A stretch of 64,000 nt of DNA from Ophiura sarsii (taxonomy: Eukaryota; Echinodermata; Ophiuroidea; Amphilepidida; Ophiuridae): positions 50,634,639-50,698,638 of the forward strand of contig CM069455.1 in NCBI GenBank assembly GCA_035610835.1, written 5' to 3'. Each line of letters starts with the position of its first letter. Position 1 is the first letter of the stretch. The notes beneath the pieces were generated by a model. That model was given only the letters and a program-made list of their open reading frames with translations. It made no database searches and was not told the origin of the DNA. Both the position numbers and the translations under genes were made by a program. Of the stretch, positions 27,301-39,675 are shown piece after piece.

Positions 27301-30300
27301 TGCAACGCGTGTTACAGACTTTAAATATTATTTTCCAGTGGTCTCACATTCACAACCGTTAATCTTTTATGTTAGTATTATCACGGGGATCTAGTCTAAG
27401 TATTTCTTTTCTTTTTACTGAGAGAGTGAGAGAGTTTTTACTGAGCCTATGTTGGTTTTCTTGCTCATTCCATCTTGGTGCCTCTGCACCTCATTCGCAT
27501 TTCAGTCTTCATACCAAGAGGATATCATTTAAATAATCCTACTTCTGTGTATTGTGCGCATCAATTTCCGATGTCTAAGAGTAAAGTTGGATTATTTATC
27601 AATTTTCTTGGCAAAAATATTAGGTCAATTTATTTTCTGGCTATCATTGACTTCCATAACAGATATTGACGAATGTGCTAAGAATACTGACGGTTGCAAT
27701 GCTGACGCGACATGTATGAACACAGTAGGCAATTATACTTGTCAGTGTAATGATGGTTATGTCGGGGATGGTAGAACATGTTTGGGTAAGTGTAGACATT
27801 GCTTACGTATTGCCTTTAGAAATGTTATTTCCAAAATAATTTGTTTTTATTGTTGCCAGTTATAATTTCTCCCCCACTAGAAAGGCTTTTCTTAAAATAG
27901 TAAACAATATGATACATTCCAAAATTACATTTCACAGGTTGTTCACATTAGAAAGGGGAGGTCGCGTCGAGGGAAAGGACTAGATGTCATGTCTAATTGT
28001 TGCATTCATTTTGATATTTTGTCGTCATCGTTATCGTACTGTCGTCATCGTCTTTTGATTTTCATCGCCTTCTATGGATATATTTTCTTGCAATGTCCCA
28101 GAATGCAACGCGTGTTACAGACTTTAAATATTATTTTCCAGTGGTCTCACATTCACAACCGTTAATCTTTTATGTTAGTATTATCACGGGGATCTAGTCT
28201 AAGTATTTCGTTTCTTTTTACTGAGAGAGTACAAAGAATACAAATGATTTTAACCATGACATTGCCCATACATAATTTATAAACAAAGCAAATGTGAGGC
28301 TATCAATGGTTTTCGTTCTTTTAACATAATTATTTATATTGCTATGGTCCACTTCCATAATAGATGTTAATGAATGTTCTAAAAATACGGACAACTGCCA
28401 TGCTGATGCAACATGTATCAATTCTGGTGGCAATTATACCTGTATTTGTATTGATGGGTATAACGGGGATGGCAGGACATGTTTGGGTGAGTTAAGAATT
28501 CCTTTGCGTATGTTTTGTTCTAGAAATGCATTTCCTATGTAATTTGGTTTCAATTGATGCCACTTTAAATTGTCCTCATACTAGATGACTCATAAAGAGC
28601 ATGTTTTAACATGTTTAAACATCAGTTTACCGTTTAAAATAAATGGTAAACACTCTGACAAATTCCAAAATACTGTTTCATAAATAAGCCATCAAAATTT
28701 GTAACGCGTGTTACCAAACGAGCTTTCCAGGAAACGTGCTAAAACGTCGATAATAAAGTTTACCCAAGCGAGCGGAAATTGTAATTGTCGGCATTTTGCT
28801 GGGAACCCATGGTTACCAGTTAGCCATTCACGTTCCACTTCCGGGTGCCAACGAAAGCAGCCTTTGTTGGTTTTCTTGCTCATTCCATCTTGGTGCCTTT
28901 GCACCTCATTCGCATTTCAGTCTTCATACCAAGAGGATATCATTTAAATAATCCTACTTCAGTGTATTGTGCGCATCAGTTTCCGATGTCTAAGAGTAAA
29001 GTTGGATTATTTATCAATTTTCTTGGCAAAAATGTTAGGTCAATTTATTTTCTGGCTATCATTGACTTCCATAACAGATATTGACGAATGTGCTAAGAAT
29101 ACTGACGGTTGCAATGCTGACGCGACATGTATGAACACAGTAGGCAATTATACTTGTCAGTGTAATGATGGTTATGTCGGGGATGGTAGAACATGTTTGG
29201 GTAAGTGTAGACATTGCTTACGTATTGCCTTTAGAAATGTTATTTCCAAAATAATTTGTTTTTATTGTTGCCAGTTATAATTTCTCCCCCACTAGAAAGG
29301 CTTTTCTTAAAATAGTTAACAATATGATACATTCCAAAATTACATTTCACAGGTTGTTCACATTAGAAAGGGGAGGTCGCGTCGAGGGAAAGGACTACAT
29401 GTCATGTCTAATTGTTGCATTCATTTTGATATTTTGTCGTCATCGTTATCGTACTGTCGTCATCGTCTTTTGATTTTCATCGCCTTCTATGGATATATTT
29501 TCTTGCAATGTCCCAGAATGCAACGCGTGTTACAGACTTTAAATATTATTTTCCAGTGGTCTCACATTCACAACCGTTAATCTTTTATGTTAGTATTATC
29601 ACGGGGATCTAGTCTAAGTATTTCTTTTCTTTTTACTGAGAGAGTGAGAGAGTTTTTACTGAGCCTATGTTGGTTTTCTTGCTCATTCCATCTTGGTGCC
29701 TCTGCACCTCATTCGCATTTCAGTCTTCATACCAAGAGGATATCATTTAAATAATCCTACTTCTGTGTATTGTGCGCATCAATTTCCGATGTCTAAGAGT
29801 AAAGTTGGATTATTTATCAATTTTCTTGGCAAAAATATTAGGTCAATTTATTTTCTGGCTATCATTGACTTCCATAACAGATATTGACGAATGTGCTAAG
29901 AATACTGACGGTTGCAATGCTGACGCGACATGTATGAACACAGTAGGCAATTATACTTGTCAGTGTAATGATGGTTATGTCGGGGATGGTAGAACATGTT
30001 TGGGTAAGTGTAGACATTGCTTACGTATTGCCTTTAGAAATGTTATTTCCAAAATAATTTGTTTTTATTGTTGCCAGTTATAATTTCTCCCCCACTAGAA
30101 AGGCTTTTCTTAAAATAGTAAACAATATGATACATTCCAAAATTACATTTCACAGGTTGTTCACATTAGAAAGGGGAGGTCGCGTCGAGGGAAAGGACTA
30201 GATGTCATGTCTAATTGTTGCATTCATTTTGATATTTTGTCGTCATCGTTATCGTACTGTCGTCATCGTCTTTTGATTTTCATCGTCTTCTATGGATATA

Positions 30301-33300
30301 TTTTCTTGCAATGTCCCAGAATGCAACGCGTGTTACAGACTTTAAATATTATTTTCCAGTGGTCTCACATTCACAACCGTTAATCTTTTATGTTAGTATT
30401 ATCACGGGGATCTAGTCTAAGTATTTCGTTTCTTTTTACTGAGAGAGTACAAAGAATACAAATGATTTTAACCATGACATTGCCCATACATAATTTATAA
30501 ACAAAGCAAATGTGAGGCTATCAATGGTTTTCGTTCTTTTAACATAATTATTTATATTGCTATGGTCCACTTCCATAATAGATGTTAATGAATGTTCTAA
30601 AAATACGGACAACTGCCATGCTGATGCAACATGTATCAATTCTGGTGGCAATTATACCTGTATTTGTATTGATGGGTATAACGGGGATGGCAGGACATGT
30701 TTGGGTGAGTTAAGAATTCCTTTGCGTATGTTTTGTTCTAGAAATGCATTTCCTATGTAATTTGGTTTCAATTGATGCCACTTTAAATTGTCCTCATACT
30801 AGATGACTCATAAAGAGCATGTTTTAACATGTTTAAACATCAGTTTACCGTTTAAAATAAATGGTAAACACTCTGACAAATTCCAAAATACTGTTTCCTA
30901 AATAAGCCATCAAAATTTGTAACGCGTGTTACCAAACGAGCTTTCCAGGAAACGTGCTAAAACGTCGATAATAAAGTTTACCCAAGCGAGCGGAAATTGT
31001 AATTGTCGGCATTTTGCTGGGAACCCATGGTTACCAGTTAGCCATTCACGTTCCACTTCCGGGTGCCAACGAAAGCAGCCTTTGTTGGTTTTCTTGCTCA
31101 TTCCATCTTGGTGCCTTTGCACCTCATTCGCATTTCAGTCTTCATACCAAGAGGATATCATTTAAATAATCCTACTTCAGTGTATTGTGCGCATCAGTTT
31201 CCGATGTCTAAGAGTAAAGTTGGATTATTTATCAATTTTCTTGGCAAAAATGTTAGGTCAATTTATTTTCTGGCTATCATTGACTTCCATAACAGATATT
31301 GACGAATGTGCTAAGAATACTGACGGTTGCAATGCTGACGCGACATGTATGAACACAGTAGGCAATTATACTTGTCAGTGTAATGATGGTTATGTCGGGG
31401 ATGGTAGAACATGTTTGGGTAAGTGTAGACATTGCTTACGTATTGCCTTTAGAAATGTTATTTCCAAAATAATTTGTTTTTATTGTTGCCAGTTATAATT
31501 TCTCCCCCACTAGAAAGGCTTTTCTTAAAATAGTTAACAATATGATACATTCCAAAATTACATTTCACAGGTTGTTCACATTAGAAAGGGGAGGTCGCGT
31601 CGAGGGAAAGGACTACATGTCATGTCTAATTGTTGCATTCATTTTGATATTTTGTCGTCATCGTTATCGTACTGTCGTCATCGTCTTTTGATTTTCATCG
31701 CCTTCTATGGATATATTTTCTTGCAATGTCCCAGAATGCAACGCGTGTTACAGACTTTAAATATTATTTTCCAGTGGTCTCACATTCACAACCGTTAATC
31801 TTTTATGTTAGTATTATCACGGGGATCTAGTCTAAGTATTTCTTTTCTTTTTACTGAGAGAGTGAGAGAGTTTTTACTGAGCCTATGTTGGTTTTCTTGC
31901 TCATTCCATCTTGGTGCCTCTGCACCTCATTCGCATTTCAGTCTTCATACCAAGAGGATATCATTTAAATAATCCTACTTCTGTGTATTGTGCGCATCAA
32001 TTTCCGATGTCTAAGAGTAAAGTTGGATTATTTATCAATTTTCTTGGCAAAAATATTAGGTCAATTTATTTTCTGGCTATCATTGACTTCCATAACAGAT
32101 ATTGACGAATGTGCTAAGAATACTGACGGTTGCAATGCTGACGCGACATGTATGAACACAGTAGGCAATTATACTTGTCAGTGTAATGATGGTTATGTCG
32201 GGGATGGTAGAACATGTTTGGGTAAGTGTAGACATTGCTTACGTATTGCCTTTAGAAATGTTATTTCCAAAATAATTTGTTTTTATTGTTGCCAGTTATA
32301 ATTTCTCCCCCACTAGAAAGGCTTTTCTTAAAATAGTAAACAATATGATACATTCCAAAATTACATTTCACAGGTTGTTCACATTAGAAAGGGGAGGTCG
32401 CGTCGAGGGAAAGGACTAGATGTCATGTCTAATTGTTGCATTCATTTTGATATTTTGTCGTCATCGTTATCGTACTGTCGTCATCGTCTTTTGATTTTCA
32501 TCGTCTTCTATGGATATATTTTCTTGCAATGTCCCAGAATGCAACGCGTGTTACAGACTTTAAATATTATTTTCCAGTGGTCTCACATTCACAACCGTTA
32601 ATCTTTTATGTTAGTATTATCACGGGGATCTAGTCTAAGTATTTCGTTTCTTTTTACTGAGAGAGTACAAAGAATACAAATGATTTTAACCATGACATTG
32701 CCCATACATAATTTATAAACAAAGCAAATGTGAGGCTATCAATGGTTTTCGTTCTTTTAACATAATTATTTATATTGCTATGGTCCACTTCCATAATAGA
32801 TGTTAATGAATGTTCTAAAAATACGGACAACTGCCATGCTGATGCAACATGTATCAATTCTGGTGGCAATTATACCTGTATTTGTATTGATGGGTATAAC
32901 GGGGATGGCAGGACATGTTTGGGTGAGTTAAGAATTCCTTTGCGTATGTTTTGTTCTAGAAATGCATTTCCTATGTAATTTGGTTTCAATTGATGCCACT
33001 TTAAATTGTCCTCATACTAGATGACTCATAAAGAGCATGTTTTAACATGTTTAAACATCAGTTTACCGTTTAAAATAAATGGTAAACACTCTGACAAATT
33101 CCAAAATACTGTTTCATAAATAAGCCATCAAAATTTGTAACGCGTGTTACCAAACGAGCTTTCCAGGAAACGTGCTAAAACGTCGATAATAAAGTTTACC
33201 CAAGCGAGCGGAAATTGTAATTGTCGGCATTTTGCTGGGAACCCATGGTTACCAGTTAGCCATTCACGTTCCACTTCCGGGTGCCAACGAAAGCAGCCTT

Positions 33301-36300
33301 TGTTGGTTTTCTTGCTCATTCCATCTTGGTGCCTTTGCACCTCATTCGCATTTCAGTCTTCATACCAAGAGGATATCATTTAAATAATCCTACTTCAGTG
33401 TATTGTGCGCATCAGTTTCCGATGTCTAAGAGTAAAGTTGGATTATTTATCAATTTTCTTGGCAAAAATGTTAGGTCAATTTATTTTCTGGCTATCATTG
33501 ACTTCCATAACAGATATTGACGAATGTGCTAAGAATACTGACGGTTGCAATGCTGACGCGACATGTATGAACACAGTAGGCAATTATACTTGTCAGTGTA
33601 ATGATGGTTATGTCGGGGATGGTAGAACATGTTTGGGTAAGTGTAGACATTGCTTACGTATTGCCTTTAGAAATGTTATTTCCAAAATAATTTGTTTTTA
33701 TTGTTGCCAGTTATAATTTCTCCCTCACTAGAAAGGCTTTTCTTAAAATAGTTAACAATATGATACATTCCAAAATTACATTTCACAGGTTGTTCACATT
33801 AGAAAGGGGAGGTCGCGTCGAGGGAAAGGACTACATGTCATGTCTAATTGTTGCATTCATTTTGATATTTTGTCGTCATCGTTATCGTACTGTCGTCATC
33901 GTCTTTTGATTTTCATCGCCTTCTATGGATATATTTTCTTGCAATGTCCCAGAATGCAACGCGTGTTACAGACTTTAAATATTATTTTCCAGTGGTCTCA
34001 CATTCACAACCGTTAATCTTTTATGTTAGTATTATCACGGGGATCTAGTCTAAGTATTTCTTTTCTTTTTACTGAGAGAGTGAGAGAGTTTTTACTGAGC
34101 CTATGTTGGTTTTCTTGCTCATTCCATCTTGGTGCCTCTGCACCTCATTCGCATTTCAGTCTTCATACCAAGAGGATATCATTTAAATAATCCTACTTCT
34201 GTGTATTGTGCGCATCAATTTCCGATGTCTAAGAGTAAAGTTGGATTATTTATCAATTTTCTTGGCAAAAATATTAGGTCAATTTATTTTCTGGCTATCA
34301 TTGACTTCCATAACAGATATTGACGAATGTGCAAAGAATACTGACGGTTGCAATGCTGACGCGACATGTATGAACACAGTAGGCAATTGTACTTGTCAGT
34401 GTAATGATGGTTATGTCGGGGATGGTAGAACATGTTTGGGTAAGTGTAGACATTGCTTACGTATTGCCTTTAGAAATGTTATTTCCAAAATAATTTGTTT
34501 TTATTGTTGCCAGTTATAATTTCTCCCCCACTAGAAAGGCTTTTCTTAAAATAGTAAACAATATGATACATTCCAAAATTACATTTCACAGGTTGTTCAC
34601 ATTAGAAAGGGGAGGTCGCGTCGAGGGAAAGGACTAGATGTCATGTCTAATTGTTGCATTCATTTTGATATTTTGTCGTCATCGTTATCGTACTGTCGTC
34701 ATCGTCTTTTGATTTTCATCGTCTTCTATGGATATATTTTCTTGCAATGTCCCAGAATGCAACGCGTGTTACAGACTTTAAATATTATTTTCCAGTGGTC
34801 TCACATTCACAACCGTTGATCTTTTATGTTAGTATTATCACGGGGATCTAGTCTAAGTATTTCGTTTCTTTTTACTGAGAGAGTACAAAGAATACAAATG
34901 ATTTTAACCATGACATTGCCCATACATAATTTATAAACAAAGCAAATGTGAGGCTATCAATGGTTTTCGTTCTTTTAACATAATTATTTATATTGCTATG
35001 GTCCACTTCCATAATAGATGTTAATGAATGTTCGGGTGAGTTAAGAATTCCTTTGCGTATGTTTTGTTCTAGAAATGCATTTCCTATGTAATTTGGTTTC
35101 AATTGATGCCACTTTAAATTGTCCTCATACTAGATGACTCATAAAGAACATGTTTTAACATGTTTAAACATCAGTTTACCGTTTAAAACAAAATGGTAAA
35201 CACTCTGACAAATTCCAAAATACTGTTTCATAAATAAGCCATCAAAATTTGTAACGCGTGTTACCAAACGAGCTGTCCAGGAAACGTGCTAAAACGTCGA
35301 TAATAAAGTTTACCCAAGCGAGCGGAAATTGTAATTGTTGGCATTTTGCTGGGAACCCATGGTTACCAGTTAGCCATTCACGTTCCACTTCCAGGTGCCA
35401 ACGAAAGCAGCCTTTGTTTGTTTTCTTGCTCATTCCATCTTGGTGCCTCTGCACCTCATTCGCATTTCAGTCTTCATACCAAGAGGATATCATTTAAATA
35501 ATCCTACTTCAGTGTATTGTGCGCATCAGTTTCCGATGTCTAAGAGTAAAGTTGGATTATTTATCAATTTTCTTGGCAAAAATGTTAGGTCAATTTATTT
35601 TCTGGCTATCATTGACTTCCATAACAGATATTGACGAATGTGCTAAGAATACTGACGGTTGCAATGCTGACGCGACATGTATGAACACAGTAGGCAATTA
35701 TACTTGTCAGTGTAATGATGGTTATGTCGGGGATGGTAGAACATGTTTGGGTAAGTGTAGACATTGCTTACGTATTGCATTTAGAAATGTTATTTCCAAA
35801 ATAATTTGTTTTTATTGTTGCCAGTTATAATTTCTCCCCCACTAGAAAGGCTTTTCTTAAAATAGTTAACAATATGATACATTCCAAAATTACATTTCAC
35901 AGGTTGTTCACATTAGAAAGGGGAGGTCGCGTCGAGGGAAAGGACTACATGTCATGTCTAATTGTTGCATTCATTTTGATATTTTGTCGTCATCGTTATC
36001 GTACTGTCGTCATCGTCTTTTGATTTTCATCGCCTTCTATGGATATATTTTCTTGCAATGTCCCAGAATGCAACGCGTGTTACAGACTTTAAATATTATT
36101 TTCCAGTGGTCTCACATTCACAACCGTTAATCTTTTATGTTAGTATTATCACGGGGATCTAGTCTAAGTATTTCTTTTCTTTTTACTGAGAGAGTGAGAG
36201 AGTTTTTACTGAGCCTATGTTGGTTTTCTTGCTCATTCCATCTTGGTGCCTCTGCACCTCATTCGCATTTCAGTCTTCATACCAAGAGGATATCATTTAA

Positions 36301-39300
36301 ATAATCCTACTTCTGTGTATTGTGCGCATCAATTTCCGATGTCTAAGAGTAAAGTTGGATTATTTATCAATTTTCTTGGCAAAAATATTAGGTCAATTTA
36401 TTTTCTGGCTATCATTGACTTCCATAACAGATATTGACGAATGTGCTAAGAATACTGACGGTTGCAATGCTGACGCGACATGTATGAACACAGTAGGCAA
36501 TTATACTTGTCAGTGTAATGATGGTTATGTCGGGGATGGTAGAACATGTTTGGGTAAGTGTAGACATTGCTTACGTATTGCCTTTAGAAATGTTATTTCC
36601 AAAATAATTTGTTTTTATTGTTGCCAGTTATAATTTCTCCCCCACTAGAAAGGCTTTTCTTAAAATATTAAACAATATGATACATTCCAAAATTACATTT
36701 CACAGGTTGTTCACATTAGAAAGGGGAGGTCGCGTCGAGGGAAAGGACTAGATGTCATGTCTAATTGTTGCATTCATTTTGATATTTTGTCGTCATCGTT
36801 ATCGTACTGTCGTCATCGTCTTTTGATTTTCATCGTCTTCTATGGATATATTTTCTTGCAATGTCCCAGAATGCAACGCGTGTTACAGACTTTAAATATT
36901 ATTTTCCAGTGGTCTCACATTCACAACCGTTGATCTTTTATGTTAGTATTATCACGGGGATCTAGTCTAAGTATTTCGTTTCTTTTTACTGAGAGAGTAC
37001 AAAGAATACAAATGATTTTAACCATGACATTGCCCATACATAATTTATAAACAAAGCAAATGTGAGGCTATCAATGGTTTTCGTTCTTTTATCATAATTA
37101 TTTATATTGCTATGGTCCACTTCCATAATAGATGTTAATGAATGTTCTAAAAATACGGACAACTGCCATGCTGATGCAACATGTATCAATTCTGGTGGCA
37201 ATTATACCTGTATTTGTATTGATGGGTATAACGGGGATGGCAGGACATGTTTGGGTGAGTTAAGAATTCCTTTGCGTATGTTTTGTTCTAGAAATGCATT
37301 TCCTATGTAATTTGGTTTCAATTGATGCCACTTTAAATTGTCCTCATACTAGATGACTCATAAAGAACATGTTTTAACATGTTTAAACATCAGTTTACCG
37401 TTTAAAACAAAATGGTAAACACTCTGACAAATTCCAAAATACTGTTTCATAAATAAGCCATCAAAATTTGTAACGCGTGTTACCAAACGAGCTGTCCAGG
37501 AAACGTGCTAAAACGTCGATAATAAAGTTTACCCAAGCGAGCGGAAATTGTAATTGTTGGCATTTTGCTGGGAACCCATGGTTACCAGTTAGCCATTCAC
37601 GTTCCACTTCCAGGTGCCAACGAAAGCAGCCTTTGTTTGTTTTCTTGCTCATTCCATCTTGGTGCCTCTGCACCTCATTCGCATTTCAGTCTTCATACCA
37701 AGAGGATATCATTTAAATAATCCTACTTCAGTGTATTGTGCGCATCAGTTTCCGATGTCTAAGAGTAAAGTTGGATTATTTATCAATTTTCTTGGCAAAA
37801 ATATTAGGTCAATTTATTTTCTGGCTATTATTGACTTCCATAACAGATATTGACGAATGTGCTAAGAATGCTGACGATTGCAATGCTGACGCGACATGTA
37901 TAAACACAGTAGGCAATTATACTTGTCAGTGTAATGATGGTTATGTCGGGGATGGTAGAACATGTTTGGGTAAGTGTAGACATTGCTCACGTATTGCCTT
38001 TAGAAATGTTATTTCCAAAATAATTTGGTTTCAATTGTTGCCAGTTATAATTTCTCCCCCGAAATAGTAAACAATATGATACATTCCAAAATTACATTTC
38101 ACAGGTTGTTCACATTTAGTAAAGGGAGGTCGAGTCTAGGGAAAGGACTAAATAATGGCATGTCTACCTTTTGCATTCATTTTTGTACATGACTTTTATC
38201 TGATGACGATGATGATATTGATGATGACGACGATGACGATGATCTTCGTTGTCGTCATCGTTATCGTACTTTCATCATCTTCTTCTGATTTTCATTTCCT
38301 TCTACAGATATTGACGAATGTGAAACGAATGGTGATGATTGCCACGCAGATGCAACATGTACAAATACTGTAGGAAATTATGCATGTGAATGCAAAGCCA
38401 GCATTGGCAGCACTTGTGCAGGTAGGCTTATTAGTTATAGTACTATGGTATGATATCATAATTATACGGGGAGGGTTAACAAATACAACATCCGCGGTTT
38501 GGATGACTTACAGTGACTGGTGGCTATACCTCCCGACGCTCTGCGTCGGGAGGTACTCACTAGTCACTAGCGGACCTCAAGGTATAGCAAAATCACTGTT
38601 CGGACTAGCGGCACTTCGGAGTAGTGGACCGTCGGACTAGCGGCACTTCGGACTAGCGGATCGATACCTATATCAGGGCTTGATGTAATGTGCAATTGTT
38701 GGTCTTGAATTTTTTTTTATTGATTTGCTTGTATTTTTATTATTTTATGTTGTATCCTATCATTGTCTAATCAAAATTAAAAATTGAAAGCTTACGTTGC
38801 TCCCGCGTAGGCTCCTAGTAGGCATACACAGGCCAGGCTACACAGTGTAGTACGCATAGCGAGGAAGCGGCTGACTCATTTCCCCTGGCAGAAGAATAAT
38901 ATCATCGAAACACGTTTCTTATTCGTCACAATAATTGCCGCAGACCTTCACGATGCAGCATCTTAATTAATTAAAAGATTCCTCAAATCTCCGTATGTTT
39001 AGTTCGCGAATTTCGTCGGCAGATACTTAGCAGACGACGCTATGTTTGTGGTTGTCAACCTCGTACTTGGCGTCACCAGTTAATATGTACGTACTATTCA
39101 TAGGCTCTAGAAATGTTTTTGGGACGATGTTGATTAGCAGGACGGTAATCAAAACTTTGTTTGATAATAGTATAAAAAACAAACAAGCATTCGGCAGGCT
39201 TTTTAATTTATCTAGCTCTGTCAGAAATGAACCAATCAAAACAGAGGTTATATTTGAGAGAAGTATTGATTAATTTCTTGTGTGTGCTGTCTGAATCACT

Positions 39301-39622
39301 CAATAAACCTGGATGGAAATGTTATTTGACTACTGTTGCGCAATCACTATTTCTCCATAATTACTGAACCGAATCAATTGCGGTTTTCTTCAAATCATAA
39401 CAAACTAATTCGACTTTGATATATTCCATTAGGATGTTACGATCACCTTAAGTCATATTGTAATTTATTTCCCTGTACAATAATAATAAGAGTATCATTT
39501 GGGGTTGCTCTTAATTATGACTATGTTTCTGTCTCTTTCACGTTCTTTATTGTCACGACGTGTGTGCATGAAGTCAACAAAGCTTTGGACTCTATTGCCA
39601 AGGTAACTCATTTTAATAATAA

Positions 39623-39675
<53 letters not shown>

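Larger units (their letters stand above)
21367..38060 (+). repeat. Tandem array of 2218-bp units each carrying three cbEGF exons
   Basis: Unit starts are about 21367, 23585, 25803, 28021, 30239, 32457, 34675 and 36789. The first six units are exactly 2218 bp long. Unit 7 is 2114 bp because of a 105-bp loss and a 1-bp gain. Unit 8 is partial and ends after its A exon. Exon and intron sequence are almost identical between copies, with only scattered single-base differences. Within a unit, the A1 and A2 blocks are themselves older duplicates about 803 bp apart. Equal conservation of introns and exons points to recent amplification or continuing homogenisation rather than selection on exons alone. 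Confidence 0.97.

Noticed and set aside
21367..38060. CRISPR-like or satellite array
   Set aside because: Unit length of 2.2 kb with exons and splice sites. It is a gene-internal segmental duplication.
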